The position numbers were made by a program, and so were the translations under genes. Shown one piece after another: positions 50,880 to 58,951 of a stretch of 64,000 nucleotides of DNA. Source of the stretch: Variovorax sp. 770b2 (lineage in GTDB: Bacteria; Pseudomonadota; Gammaproteobacteria; Burkholderiales; Burkholderiaceae_C); the NCBI RefSeq assembly GCF_900115685.1, contig NZ_FOXJ01000002.1:124001-188000 (forward strand). Reading direction: 5' to 3'. The notes under the pieces are model-generated. The model was not told the DNA's origin and searched no databases. It saw only the letters and a program-made list of their open reading frames with translations. How positions within the stretch are numbered: position 1 is the first letter of the stretch; the number at the start of each line of letters is the position of its first letter.

Positions 50880-51317
50880 TTACTGAGGCGTACCGGTCTT
50901 GTCGGTTGGATTGGTCGGCACGGTCGGCCGCTCGCCCTTCTCGCCGAAGCGCGGCTTCACCTTGCGCGCCTGCTGGCTCACTTCCGCGCGCGACATCTCG
51001 CCGGTCGGCTGCGGCATGGCGTTGGGCTGGTGGTTGACGGTGGTCGTGGCCTCGCCCTTGGGCACCATGCTGTTGGCGTTGTTGCGGTTCTGCGCACGCG
51101 CCTCGGCCTTCACGGCCTCGCGGGAGGCGGGCATCGAGTTGTCGGGGCGCTGCGGCGGATTGGCCACGCCGGCCGGCGTCATCGTGCTGGCCTCGCCGCC
51201 CACGGACGGGTCGGGCTGCGCGGGAATCGACGTGGCCTGGGCCATGGCGCCGCCGGCCGCGGCCATCAGCACGGCGAGCACCGTACTTCGAAAAATAACA
51301 GTTGTCTGCTGCTTCAT
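50880..51317 (-). CDS. Exported protein of unknown function (DUF4148-like)
   Basis: 145 residues from the ATG at 51317 (AAAGGAACACACC upstream). Signal peptide about 1-27 (VLAVLMAAAGGAMAQ). The mature part is hydrophilic and repeats a SREAVKAEARAQN / SRAEVSQQARK element, as in the DUF4148 family of Burkholderiales, probably disordered. Also rich in Asn, Pro and Thr. Function unknown. Convergent with the LTXXQ gene. Confidence 0.62.
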   Translation of the reverse strand: MKQQTTVIFRSTVLAVLMAAAGGAMAQATSIPAQPDPSVGGEASTMTPAGVANPPQRPDNSMPASREAVKAEARAQNRNNANSMVPKGEATTTVNHQPNAMPQPTGEMSRAEVSQQARKVKPRFGEKGERPTVPTNPTDKTGTPQ

Positions 51318-51435
51318 GGTGTGTTCCTTTGCTTGTCTCGGATGAGGGGATGAGTCATGGAATGGAGAACCTTGGGCCGCCTTGTCGCCAGCCCTGAAAT
51401 CACCGTAGGAGGCCCTGGAGGCGGCCCGTGTCGGG

Positions 51436-51580
51436 GTGCGGCAGGCCTGCCTGTGAGGGTGCGGCAGGCTCGCCTGTAGGAGCCGGCCTCCCGAACGCGA
51501 AGGCGTGGCGAAAGGCGTGGAAAGGCGCGGAGAACGGCACGCAAGAAGGTGGCGCGTTCCTACAGGCGCGGCCGGTGCGG
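51436..51580. repeat. REP/REPIN-like repeat block
   Basis: GGGTGCGGCAGG occurs twice in a row (51435 and 51458 region), each followed by a GCCTGT box, and GGTGCGGCA recurs near 51574. CGCCTGTAGGA (51471-51481) and TCCTACAGGCG (51558-51568) form an 11-bp perfect inverted repeat enclosing 76 bp. The CCTGTAGGAGCCGGCC string resembles REP elements of proteobacteria. No RAYT transposase in the window. Confidence 0.7.
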
Positions 51581-51598
51581 CAACGTACAACCAAGTCG

Positions 51599-52390
51599 AT
51601 GTCTTCTTCGCCAATTCCCGATGCAGCCGATGCAGCGCCCGCGCCGACCTCGCTCAAGGTCATGACGGTGAACACCCACAAGGGCTTCACTGCGCTCAAC
51701 CGCAAGTTCATCCTCCCCGAGTTGCGCGATGCCGTGCGCACGGTGGGCGCGGATGTGGTGTTCCTGCAGGAGGTGCTGGGCACGCACTCGCGGCACTCCC
51801 GCAAGGTGAGCAACTGGCCGGAGGCGCCGCACTACGAATTCCTCGCCGACACGATGTGGCCGCAGTTCGCCTACGGCCGCAACGCCGTGTACCCGAAGGG
51901 CCACCACGGCAATGCGGTGCTGTCGAAATTTCCGATCGTGCATTTCCGCAACCACGACGTGTCGGTGAGCGGCCCCGAGAAGCGCGGCCTGCTGCACTGC
52001 GTGCTGCGCCTGCCCGGCCGCACGGTCGACGTGCATGTGATCTGCGCGCACCTGGGGCTGGCCGAGGCGCACCGCCAGCAGCAACTTGAACTGCTCTGCC
52101 ACATCGTGCGCGACGAAGTGCCGGCCGATGCGCCGCTGATCGTCGCGGGCGACTTCAACGACTGGCGCGGCCGCGCGCACGAGGTGCTGGCGCAAGGCGC
52201 GTCGCTGCGCGAGGTGTTCGTGCACGCCAACGGGCGCGCCGCCAGGACCTTTCCGTCGCGCTTCCCGGTGCTGCCGCTGGACCGCATCTACGTGCGCAAT
52301 GCCGGCGTGCACGCGCCGGTCGTGCTGCCGCGCAGGCCCTGGTCGCACCTGTCGGACCACGCGCCGCTGGTGGCGGACATCGATCTCTGA
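51599..52390 (+). CDS. Endonuclease/exonuclease/phosphatase family protein (YbhP-like)
   Basis: 263 residues from the ATG at 51599. EEP fold motifs: [11 protein letters not shown] near 21-31 (Asn, His), FLQEVLGTH (catalytic Glu near 56), [13 protein letters not shown] near 143, [12 protein letters not shown] near 181 and [10 protein letters not shown] at the end. Could act on DNA, RNA or phospholipid-derived phosphodiesters. Followed 13 bp later by clsB and then ybhN, the same order as ybhP-clsB-ybhN in E. coli, hence a probable role beside cardiolipin synthesis. Confidence 0.88.
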   Translation: MSSSPIPDAADAAPAPTSLKVMTVNTHKGFTALNRKFILPELRDAVRTVGADVVFLQEVLGTHSRHSRKVSNWPEAPHYEFLADTMWPQFAYGRNAVYPKGHHGNAVLSKFPIVHFRNHDVSVSGPEKRGLLHCVLRLPGRTVDVHVICAHLGLAEAHRQQQLELLCHIVRDEVPADAPLIVAGDFNDWRGRAHEVLAQGASLREVFVHANGRAARTFPSRFPVLPLDRIYVRNAGVHAPVVLPRRPWSHLSDHAPLVADIDL

Positions 52391-52403
52391 AGCGGGCTGC
52401 ACC

Positions 52404-53675
52404 ATGAGCCACGGCAACCATTGGGTCGGCGGGAACCGCATCGAGCTGCTCGAGAACGGCGAGGAATTCTTTCCGCGCGTGTTCGACGCGATCCGCGCGG
52501 CGCAGCGCGAAGTGATCGTCGAGACCTTCATCCTGTTCGAGGACAAGGTGGGCTTGGCGTTGCACGCGGCCCTGCGCGAGGCGGCACAGCGCGGCGCCAA
52601 GGTCGACCTGATGATCGACGGCTTCGGCTCGCCCGATCTCTCGCGCGAATTCATCGAGGGGCTCACTTCGGTCGGCGTGAAGGTGCGGGTGTTCGACCCC
52701 GGCCATCGCTTCATGGGGCAGCGGCTGAACGTGTTCCGCCGCATGCACCGCAAGATCGTGGTGGTCGATGGCGAACGCGCTTTCGTCGGCGGCATCAACT
52801 ACTCGGCCGACCACCTGCTCGATTTCGGCCCCAAGGCCAAGCAGGACTACGCGGTCGAACTCGCGGGCCCGATCGTGGCGGAGATCCACCAGTTCGTGCT
52901 GCGCGCCATTGCCGTCGGCGGCAAGGGCGCGGGGTGGTTCCGCCGCCGGCTCAAGCAGGCGCCGCCGGTGCGCCAGACCGTGGCCGGCGAAGCCGACGCG
53001 ATCTTCGTGACGCGCGACAACCGCCGCCACACCAACGACATCGAGCGCCACTACCGCGCCGCGATCCGCTCGGCGCGCGAGCGCATCGTGATCGCCAATG
53101 CGTATTTCTTTCCGGGCTACCGGCTCATCAAGGAACTGCGTCGCGCCGCGCGCCGCGGCGTGGACGTGCGGCTCATCCTGCAGGGCGAGCCCGACATGCC
53201 GATCGTCAAGACGGCCGCCAGCATGCTGTATCACCACCTGCTGCACGCGGGCGTGCGCATCTACGAGTACTGCGACCGGCCGCTGCACGGCAAGATCGCG
53301 CTGATGGACGACCGCTGGAGCACGGTGGGCTCCAGCAACCTCGATCCGCTGAGCCTGTCGCTCAACCTGGAGGCCAACGTGGTCGTGCGCGACAAGGCCT
53401 TCAACGAGGTGCTGTGGCAGCGCATGGACCAGCTGATGCAGCACAGCTGCAAGCAGATCGACACGGCGGACCTGGCGAGCGAATGGAGCGGGTGGCGGCT
53501 GGTGCGCAGCTTCTTCATCTTCCACTTCCTGCGCTGGTATCCCGCGTGGCTGGACCGCCTGCCGCGCCACGTGCCGCGCCTGACGCCCGCCGAGGCAACC
53601 GATCTGGCCGAAAGGCAGAAGAACGAGAAGAACAACGAACACACCGGCGGCGCCACGCAGACGGAAGCGGCATGA
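52404..53675 (+). CDS. clsB: Cardiolipin synthase B (phospholipase D superfamily)
   Basis: 423 residues. Two PLD/HKD motifs: HRKIVVVDGERAFVGG near 115-130 and HGKIALMDDRWSTVGSSN near 295-312, each with Asn/Gly downstream. No strong TM segment apart from the C-terminal FFIFHFLRWYPAW region, as expected for ClsB. It condenses phosphatidyl groups to cardiolipin. Acidic, Glu/Lys-rich tail. Middle gene of a ybhP-clsB-ybhN operon. Confidence 0.91.
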   Translation: MSHGNHWVGGNRIELLENGEEFFPRVFDAIRAAQREVIVETFILFEDKVGLALHAALREAAQRGAKVDLMIDGFGSPDLSREFIEGLTSVGVKVRVFDPGHRFMGQRLNVFRRMHRKIVVVDGERAFVGGINYSADHLLDFGPKAKQDYAVELAGPIVAEIHQFVLRAIAVGGKGAGWFRRRLKQAPPVRQTVAGEADAIFVTRDNRRHTNDIERHYRAAIRSARERIVIANAYFFPGYRLIKELRRAARRGVDVRLILQGEPDMPIVKTAASMLYHHLLHAGVRIYEYCDRPLHGKIALMDDRWSTVGSSNLDPLSLSLNLEANVVVRDKAFNEVLWQRMDQLMQHSCKQIDTADLASEWSGWRLVRSFFIFHFLRWYPAWLDRLPRHVPRLTPAEATDLAERQKNEKNNEHTGGATQTEAA

Positions 53676-53679
53676 GCCC

Positions 53680-54648
53680 ATGGGCATGCGCATGAGCACG
53701 ACGGCCCTCGCTCGCCAGTCCTGGTGGCCCTGGGCCCGCCGGGTGGTCGTGTGGGGTTTCTTCGGGCTCGTTGCCTGGCTGCTGGTAAACCAGGCGCGCG
53801 TCATCGACTGGGGCGAGGTGCTCCAGGCGATCCGCGCGCTGCCCGCGACAACGCTCCTGGCGGCCGGCGCGCTGGCCGCGTGCAGCTTCGCGCTCTACAG
53901 CACCTACGACCTGCTGGGCCGGCACTTGACGCGACACCCGCTGGGCGCCGGCTCCGTGATGGGCGTGACCTTCATCAGCTACGCCTTCAACCTGAACTTC
54001 GGCTCGCTGATCGGCGGCGTGGCCTTTCGCTACCGGCTCTATTCGCGACTGGGCCTGGGCAACGCGGCCATCACCCGCGTGCTGGGCTTCAGCATGCTGA
54101 CCAACTGGCTCGGCTACCTGGTGGTGGCCGGCGCGGCCTTCTCTTTCTGGCCGATGACGCTGCCGCCCGAATGGAAGATCGGCAGCGGGGGCCTTCGCGT
54201 GCTCGGGGCGGTGCTGCTGGCGCTGTCGGCGGGGTACCTGGCGCTGTGCACTTTCTCGGCCGGGCGCGTCTGGCGCGTGCGCGGCCACACGTTCAAGACG
54301 CCGGGGCTCGCGATGGCGCTGCTGCAGCTGGCGATGTCGTGCCTGAACTGGTCGCTGATGGGCGGCGTGATCTGGCTCTTGCTGCAGGGCCAGGTCGGCT
54401 ATCCGCACGTGCTCGCGGTGCTCCTGGTGGCCGCGGTGGCGGGTGTCGTCACGCATGTGCCGGCGGGACTCGGCGTGCTCGAGGCGGTGTTCGTCGCGCT
54501 GCTGTCCTACCAGGTGCCCGAGGCCACGCTGCTGGGAGCGCTGCTGGCTTACCGGGGGCTGTACTACCTGCTGCCGCTGGCCGTTGCGCTGGGCGCCTAC
54601 CTGGTCATGGAGATGCGCGTGCGCCGCCGTCGTCGGCGCCTGCCCTAG
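53680..54648 (+). CDS. YbhN-like membrane protein (UPF0104/lysylphosphatidylglycerol synthase TM domain)
   Basis: 322 residues, about eight TM helices. Three in-frame ATGs lie close together (53680, 53686, 53692); the first is given but 53692 is equally possible. Typical segments: YAFNLNFGSLIGGVAFRYRLYSRLGLG near 104-130, FSMLTNWLGYLVVAGAAF and THVPAGLGVLEAVFVALLS near 253-271. The family is thought to move or remodel phospholipids; it pairs with clsB. Starts 4 bp after the clsB stop and ends 3 bp before the convergent pagL stop. Confidence 0.88.
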   Translation: MGMRMSTTALARQSWWPWARRVVVWGFFGLVAWLLVNQARVIDWGEVLQAIRALPATTLLAAGALAACSFALYSTYDLLGRHLTRHPLGAGSVMGVTFISYAFNLNFGSLIGGVAFRYRLYSRLGLGNAAITRVLGFSMLTNWLGYLVVAGAAFSFWPMTLPPEWKIGSGGLRVLGAVLLALSAGYLALCTFSAGRVWRVRGHTFKTPGLAMALLQLAMSCLNWSLMGGVIWLLLQGQVGYPHVLAVLLVAAVAGVVTHVPAGLGVLEAVFVALLSYQVPEATLLGALLAYRGLYYLLPLAVALGAYLVMEMRVRRRRRRLP

Positions 54649-54651
54649 ATC

Positions 54652-55227
54652 CTAGAAGTGGTAGGTGTAGCGCAGGCGCAGGAACGTCTCGCCCGGATTG
54701 GGCTTCTTGATGCCCCCGTTCGAGACATGCTGCACCCGCAGCGCGACTTCGTGCGCCCCGTTGTCGCCGAAGCTGCGCCCGATGCCGAGCACCTCGGTGA
54801 ACTGGAAGGCCGTGCTGAAGCTGCGATCGGGCGTGCGATAGACGTGGTCCATCAAGGTCGCGCCGACGCCGCCTTCGGCGAACCAGGGCGACGCACCGTC
54901 GCCGAAGCGATAGCGCAAGGTGTAGATCGCGCCGATCTGGACGAAATTGCGCGGGCCGTCGTCGAGCGCGCGCGCATGCCAGTTGCTCACGAAAAAGTCG
55001 AGGTACGAGGTGAACGGACTCCCCTGCGGCCTCTCGCCGATCGACCACGGCACCGTCATGCCGACGCTGACCGAGTTGGTGTCGCCCCTTTCTCCGTGCC
55101 GTGCGTGGCCGCCGTCGATATAGAAGCCGCGGGTGTCGTCTGCAAAAGCGTGGGCCGCCGTGCCCAGCAAGCCGAAAAGGCCTGCGAACACGGCGGCCCG
55201 GAGGGGCGCGCAAGGATTTGATTTCAT
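54652..55227 (-). CDS. pagL: Lipid A 3-O-deacylase PagL
   Basis: 191 residues from the ATG at 55227 (GGAG upstream). Signal peptide about 1-29 (cleavage near AHAFA), then an eight-stranded beta-barrel pattern ending in the C-terminal YTYHF, with a terminal Phe as in outer-membrane proteins. Catalytic residues fit PagL: His167 and Ser169 in QHVSNGGIKKPNPGE and a downstream Glu180. It removes the 3-linked acyl chain from lipid A in the outer membrane, altering LPS. Convergent with ybhN. Confidence 0.87.
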   Translation of the reverse strand: MKSNPCAPLRAAVFAGLFGLLGTAAHAFADDTRGFYIDGGHARHGERGDTNSVSVGMTVPWSIGERPQGSPFTSYLDFFVSNWHARALDDGPRNFVQIGAIYTLRYRFGDGASPWFAEGGVGATLMDHVYRTPDRSFSTAFQFTEVLGIGRSFGDNGAHEVALRVQHVSNGGIKKPNPGETFLRLRYTYHF

Positions 55228-55426
55228 GTTGTGAATCTCCAGTGCGGATGGTGAGAAAAAGTCTGCATATTTACTTTCCATGGCGCCCGCGGTGGAGACA
55301 GCACGTAATTTCCACATCCGAAGGTAGGACTTGTTCACCAAGAATGCGGATTGATATTGCTGCGCTGCAGCAATCGAAACGGTCGAGGCCTATAGTGGGT
55401 TCTCCTCCCTCACGCATCGGCCCCAC

Positions 55427-55924
55427 ATGTCATCTCTCAGTTCCACCGCCCGTCTGGCCAATCCGCTCATGCAGTGGCTCGACCTGGCCTTCAAGACCAA
55501 CGAGATGCTGCTGTCCTCCGGCTCGGTGATCCGCATGCGGACCGAGCGCATCGCCAAGGCCGGGCTCACGCCCACCGCGGCCGACCTGGCGGAGTTCCAG
55601 CTCATGGGGCACGAGAAGCTCGCCGCGGCGAGCGAATCGGGCATCGCGATGGCCAAGCAGTGGCACAGCAGCCATTTCTCGCTGGCCAACAAGGCGCTGC
55701 AGCAGTGGCTCCAGGGCACGACGGCCTTTTTCTCGATGGCCGGCAGCGTCACCCCCGCACAGGCGGCCGCGCGCAGCGATGCCTTCGTGCAGACCGCGAC
55801 CCGCACGGCGACCACGGCCAGCCAGCTCTCCGGCGTTGCCGCCCGCATCGCCCGCGAAGGGCTCAAGCCCATTCATGCCGCGGCCACGTCGAATGCGCGG
55901 CGGCTGGCCCAGCTGCAATCCTGA
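55427..55924 (+). CDS. Phasin-like polyhydroxyalkanoate granule-associated protein
   Basis: 165 residues without signal peptide. Amphipathic helices rich in Ala, Ser, Gln and Lys (FKTNEMLLSSGSVIRMRTERI, EFQLMGHEKLAAASESGIAMAKQW, ALQQWLQGTTAFFSMAGSVTP, AGIAREGLKPIHAAATSNARR-type end). This composition and size fit the phasins that coat PHA granules in Burkholderiales. No pha biosynthesis genes are adjacent, so the call rests on composition. Confidence 0.68.
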   Translation: MSSLSSTARLANPLMQWLDLAFKTNEMLLSSGSVIRMRTERIAKAGLTPTAADLAEFQLMGHEKLAAASESGIAMAKQWHSSHFSLANKALQQWLQGTTAFFSMAGSVTPAQAAARSDAFVQTATRTATTASQLSGVAARIAREGLKPIHAAATSNARRLAQLQS

Positions 55925-55942
55925 GAAAAGAAGCGCGGCCGC

Positions 55943-57151
55943 TCAGGTCCGCGCGGGCACCAGCGTCAGCAGCGTGATTTCCGAAGGCGCACCGAAGCGC
56001 TTCGGCGGGCCCCAATAGCCGGTGCCACGGCTCACATAGATCCACATGTCGTGCAGCCGGTGCAGGCCTGCCGTGAAAGGCTGCTGCATCGGCACGAACA
56101 GGTTCCACGGAAAGAACTGGCCGCCGTGCGTGTGGCCCGACAGCTGCAGCTGGTAGCCGGCCGCGGCGGCCACTGCCGCGCTGCGCGGCTGGTGCGCCAG
56201 CAGCACGCGCGTGTGCACCAGCGGCGGCGCATCGAACAGCGCCAGGTGCGGATCGCTCGCATGCGCCGCGTCGAAATGCCCGGCGGTGAAGTCGGTCACG
56301 CCGGCCAGCACCAGCGCGCTTTCGAACAGTTCCTCATCGGTCTGGGCGCCGCGCACATTGCGCGTCTGCAGCACCACATGCTCGTTGAGCAGCACCTTCA
56401 GGCCGAGCCGGCGCAGCTCGTCGATCCAGGCATGGGCGCCTGCGTAGTACTCGTGGTTGCCCGTGACCACGAAAGTGCCGTGGCGCGCGCGCAGCCCCGC
56501 CAGCGGCGCGATGTGCTCGCGCAGTTCGGGCACCGTGCCGTCCACCAGGTCGCCGGTGATCGCGATGGCGTCGGCGCCGAGCCGGTTGACCGCATCGACG
56601 ATGCGCTGGATATAGGCGCTGCGAATCGTCGGGCCGACGTGGATGTCGCTCAACTGCGCGATCGTGAAGCCCTCCAGCGCCGTCGGCAGCCCGCGGATCG
56701 GAATGTCCACGCGCTTTACGCCCGCCGTGCGGCGCGCGTTGAGGAAGCCCACGAGCGACGTGCCCGTGGCCATCGCCAGCACCGCCAGCGCGCTCCACGG
56801 CAAGAGCGCATTCCAGTTCGCCTGCGCCAGGCCCAGCGCGCCGGCCAGCCAGGTGAGCAGCAGGCCGGCATCGCGCAGCAGCGTCAGCACGAACATCGAG
56901 GAGAACCAGCCCATGCTGATCAGCCCGACCCACTTGAGCACCTCGCCCACCGAGGCATCGGGCGCAATGCGGCGCGAGACGAAAGGCAGCGGGATCGTGA
57001 ACGCCGACACCACCAGCAGCACCAGCGCCAGCGGCCACGCCGGCGTGAGCATGGCCAACGCGGGCACGAGGCGCAGCGCTATGTAGACGTGCAGCAGCGC
57101 GGTCAGGGCGCTCAGGGGGCGGATCGGCATCGGGGCAATGGGTTCGGGCAT
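55943..57151 (-). CDS. Membrane metallophosphoesterase (YkuE/YaeI-like)
   Basis: 402 residues from the ATG at 57151; an upstream ATG at 57190 and an internal one are alternatives. Four TM helices (about 10-140) precede the calcineurin-like domain: AQLSDIHVGP near 158, ITGDLVDGTV near 191, VTGNHEYYAGA near 222 and LSGHTHGGQFFP near 335, all dimetal ligands. Related YaeI/LpxG proteins act on lipid or phosphodiester substrates at the membrane; here the substrate is unknown. Ends 18 bp from the convergent phasin gene. Confidence 0.88.
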   Translation of the reverse strand: MPEPIAPMPIRPLSALTALLHVYIALRLVPALAMLTPAWPLALVLLVVSAFTIPLPFVSRRIAPDASVGEVLKWVGLISMGWFSSMFVLTLLRDAGLLLTWLAGALGLAQANWNALLPWSALAVLAMATGTSLVGFLNARRTAGVKRVDIPIRGLPTALEGFTIAQLSDIHVGPTIRSAYIQRIVDAVNRLGADAIAITGDLVDGTVPELREHIAPLAGLRARHGTFVVTGNHEYYAGAHAWIDELRRLGLKVLLNEHVVLQTRNVRGAQTDEELFESALVLAGVTDFTAGHFDAAHASDPHLALFDAPPLVHTRVLLAHQPRSAAVAAAAGYQLQLSGHTHGGQFFPWNLFVPMQQPFTAGLHRLHDMWIYVSRGTGYWGPPKRFGAPSEITLLTLVPART

Positions 57152-57215
57152 TGCCCGGGATACACCACCTGCAAGGCGCATGCCGCGCATTCAAGATGCG
57201 CGAAGAGGCCGCTTT

Positions 57216-57234
57216 CGCTATTTTTTCTATAGCG
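57216..57234. repeat. Short GCTAT...ATAGC palindrome
   Basis: CGCTAT (57216-57221), seven-base loop TTTTTCT, ATAGCG (57229-57234), just upstream of the metallophosphoesterase gene. Same type as 12023-12055 and 58583-58599. Confidence 0.7.
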
Positions 57235-57332
57235 CACGACGCCCGGATAGCGGGCGCTGCGGCTTGACGACCGTCAGGATTTCGCAGCTTCAGGGTGCCC
57301 CGGGAGCCGCGCCGGCCACCGGGGCCGCCGCG

Positions 57333-57824
57333 TCACTGCACCGTGCGCGTGCCGGCCGAGGCCATGTCGGTGCCCGCCGGCCATTCGAAGACGGCCTTTG
57401 CCGCCGCGCCCTGCAGCACATGCAGCGGCTGCTTGAGCACCTGGCCGCCGATCCGCGCCTCGACTTCGTAGGTGCCCGGCTCCAGCCGCGCCACCATGAA
57501 CGGACCGCCCGACACCACGTTGTCCAGCAGCGCGGTGCCGCTGCTGTCGCGCACCGTGACGTGCACGCCGGCGGCGAAATCGGCGCTGCCCTTGTGGTCC
57601 TTGACCGCGAATTCGAAGGTCGCGGGCCAGCGTGGCGACACCGTCTCCATCAGCTGCGCTTCATCGCTGCCGATGCCGCCGCTCATGTATTCGACGCCGT
57701 GCGTCATGTAGATCGGCGGATTCACCGCCGCCTGGGCCGACGAAAGCGCGCCGAGCAGGACGGCGCCGCACAACATGGCAGCCGCCAGCGGCCGCATGCG
57801 TGAAGAAGAAAAACGGGAGGTCAT
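57333..57824 (-). CDS. Exported protein of unknown function, paralogue 1
   Basis: 163 residues from the ATG at 57824 (AAAGGATCC upstream). Signal peptide about 1-32 (AMLCGAVLLGALSSAQA). The mature protein starts VNPPIYMTHGVEYMSGGIGSDEAQLMETVSPRWPATFEF..., then a small beta-domain (VHVTVRDSSGTALLDNVVSGGPFMVARLEPGTYEVEARIGG) with the fold pattern of carboxypeptidase-regulatory-like/PEGA domains. Paralogous to 57947-58471: shared NPPI, GIEYM/GVEYM, SPRW/APRW and ARL.PG.Y blocks. Function unknown; periplasmic or surface. Confidence 0.65.
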   Translation of the reverse strand: MTSRFSSSRMRPLAAAMLCGAVLLGALSSAQAAVNPPIYMTHGVEYMSGGIGSDEAQLMETVSPRWPATFEFAVKDHKGSADFAAGVHVTVRDSSGTALLDNVVSGGPFMVARLEPGTYEVEARIGGQVLKQPLHVLQGAAAKAVFEWPAGTDMASAGTRTVQ

Positions 57825-57890
57825 GGTCTTGGATCCTTTCCTGGTCGTGGTGGCGAGAAGCCACGCCGCCAATGTGCGGCGCACGACTTA

Positions 57891-57936
57891 GAAAAGGCTG
57901 ACCACCGGCCGCGGCGCTGCGCAGCCCGGGTGGTCA
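57891..57936 (-). terminator. Putative terminator of the second exported-protein gene
   Basis: On the minus strand TGACCACC (57936-57929) and GGTGGTCA (57906-57899) bracket a GC-rich loop, followed by CTTTTC (57896-57891). Lies between the paralogous exported genes, so they may not share a transcript. Confidence 0.6.
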
Positions 57937-57946
57937 CCGCTGATGC

Positions 57947-58471
57947 TCAGCGGGCGGCGGAGGTCTGCGCCAGCGCCTGCGTTTGCGGCATCGGCGGCGT
58001 GACCGAGGCCATGTCGAAATTCGACGGCCAGAGGAACGACGCGCGGGCCGGCGAACCGGCAATCACGATCAGCGACTGGGTGAGCGTGAGCCCGCCCAGC
58101 GTGACGTTCACGTCGTAGGCGCCTGGGTTCAGGCGCGCCAGCATGTAGGGCGCCCGGGTTTCCACGTCCATCACCGCCTGGCCGGTGTATTTCTGGCGGA
58201 TCTGAACCGAGGCCTTGGCCGGGAAGCCGGCCAGCTGCGCACCCTTGCCGTCGCTCACGCCCAGTTCGATGGTCGCGGCCCAGCGCGGCGCCACCATTTC
58301 CATGAACTCGGCCTCGCCCTTGACTGCGCCGCCGCACATGTACTCGATGCCCTGCGCCACCTGGATGGGCGGGTTCGAGAAAGCGTGGGCCGGCAAAACG
58401 GCGCCGAGGAATGCTGCTGTACCGCCCAGTACCAAAGCGGCCAGGGGCCGCCGGAGACGCGTAGGGTTCAT
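57947..58471 (-). CDS. Exported protein of unknown function, paralogue 2
   Basis: 174 residues from the ATG at 58471 (CGAGGACAACAAGC upstream). Signal peptide about 1-30 (GAVLPAHA). The mature part FSNPPIQVAQGIEYMCGGAVKGEAEFMEMVAPRW mirrors paralogue 1; the beta-domain has YMLARLNPGAYDVNVTLGG. A single Cys (in YMCGG) is absent from paralogue 1 (Ser). The C-terminal tail is Thr/Gln/Ala-rich. Function unknown. Confidence 0.65.
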   Translation of the reverse strand: MNPTRLRRPLAALVLGGTAAFLGAVLPAHAFSNPPIQVAQGIEYMCGGAVKGEAEFMEMVAPRWAATIELGVSDGKGAQLAGFPAKASVQIRQKYTGQAVMDVETRAPYMLARLNPGAYDVNVTLGGLTLTQSLIVIAGSPARASFLWPSNFDMASVTPPMPQTQALAQTSAAR

Positions 58472-58528
58472 TGCTTGTTGTCCTCGATCTTGCATGACGT
58501 GAAATCCGTGGAGGATTTTGCTTAGCAA

Positions 58529-58951
58529 GAGTCGGGCTAGATATAGCGTTTACGAGGAACGATGCTCGAATTCGAATTGAACGCTATTGTTTTAATAGCT
58601 GATGACGTCAGTGTGACGGGCGTCGTGGGCGTTTTCGGACCCCGACCTCACGGAAACCCTGAGGCGCAACGGTTGGGGGGCCGGGCCGCGAGGGTGCATG
58701 AGGTGCGCCTACAGCGGTGCATGGATGCGCCGGCTATCAAGGAAAGGGCATGAACACAGTCGCGAGAAATGGCACACGCATTTCCATATCGCCATCCATC
58801 TGCGAGCCGAATGTCCTCGCGCCACGGCGATCAGACGCGACAGGCCTGCGGAAACGGGTGTCGCATCGACCCGCGGATTTCTGCAATCATCTGCCGTCCA
58901 GCAAAAGAAAAAGCACGCACCAGGGAGCTGGCTCGTGATACGAGGGGCGTC
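58529..58951. other. Non-coding stretch upstream of Crp/Fnr pair
   Basis: 423 bp with no convincing gene. It holds the palindrome GCTATT/AATAGC (58583-58599), the perfect octamer TGACGTCA (58603-58610), and a TTCGAATTCGAATTG repeat near 58567. It is AT-richer than its surroundings, consistent with the promoter region for the regulators at 58952. Confidence 0.6.

Noticed and set aside
58603..58610. TGACGTCA octamer as a regulator site
   Set aside because: Perfect palindrome but single, short, and matches no bacterial regulator I can name with confidence.
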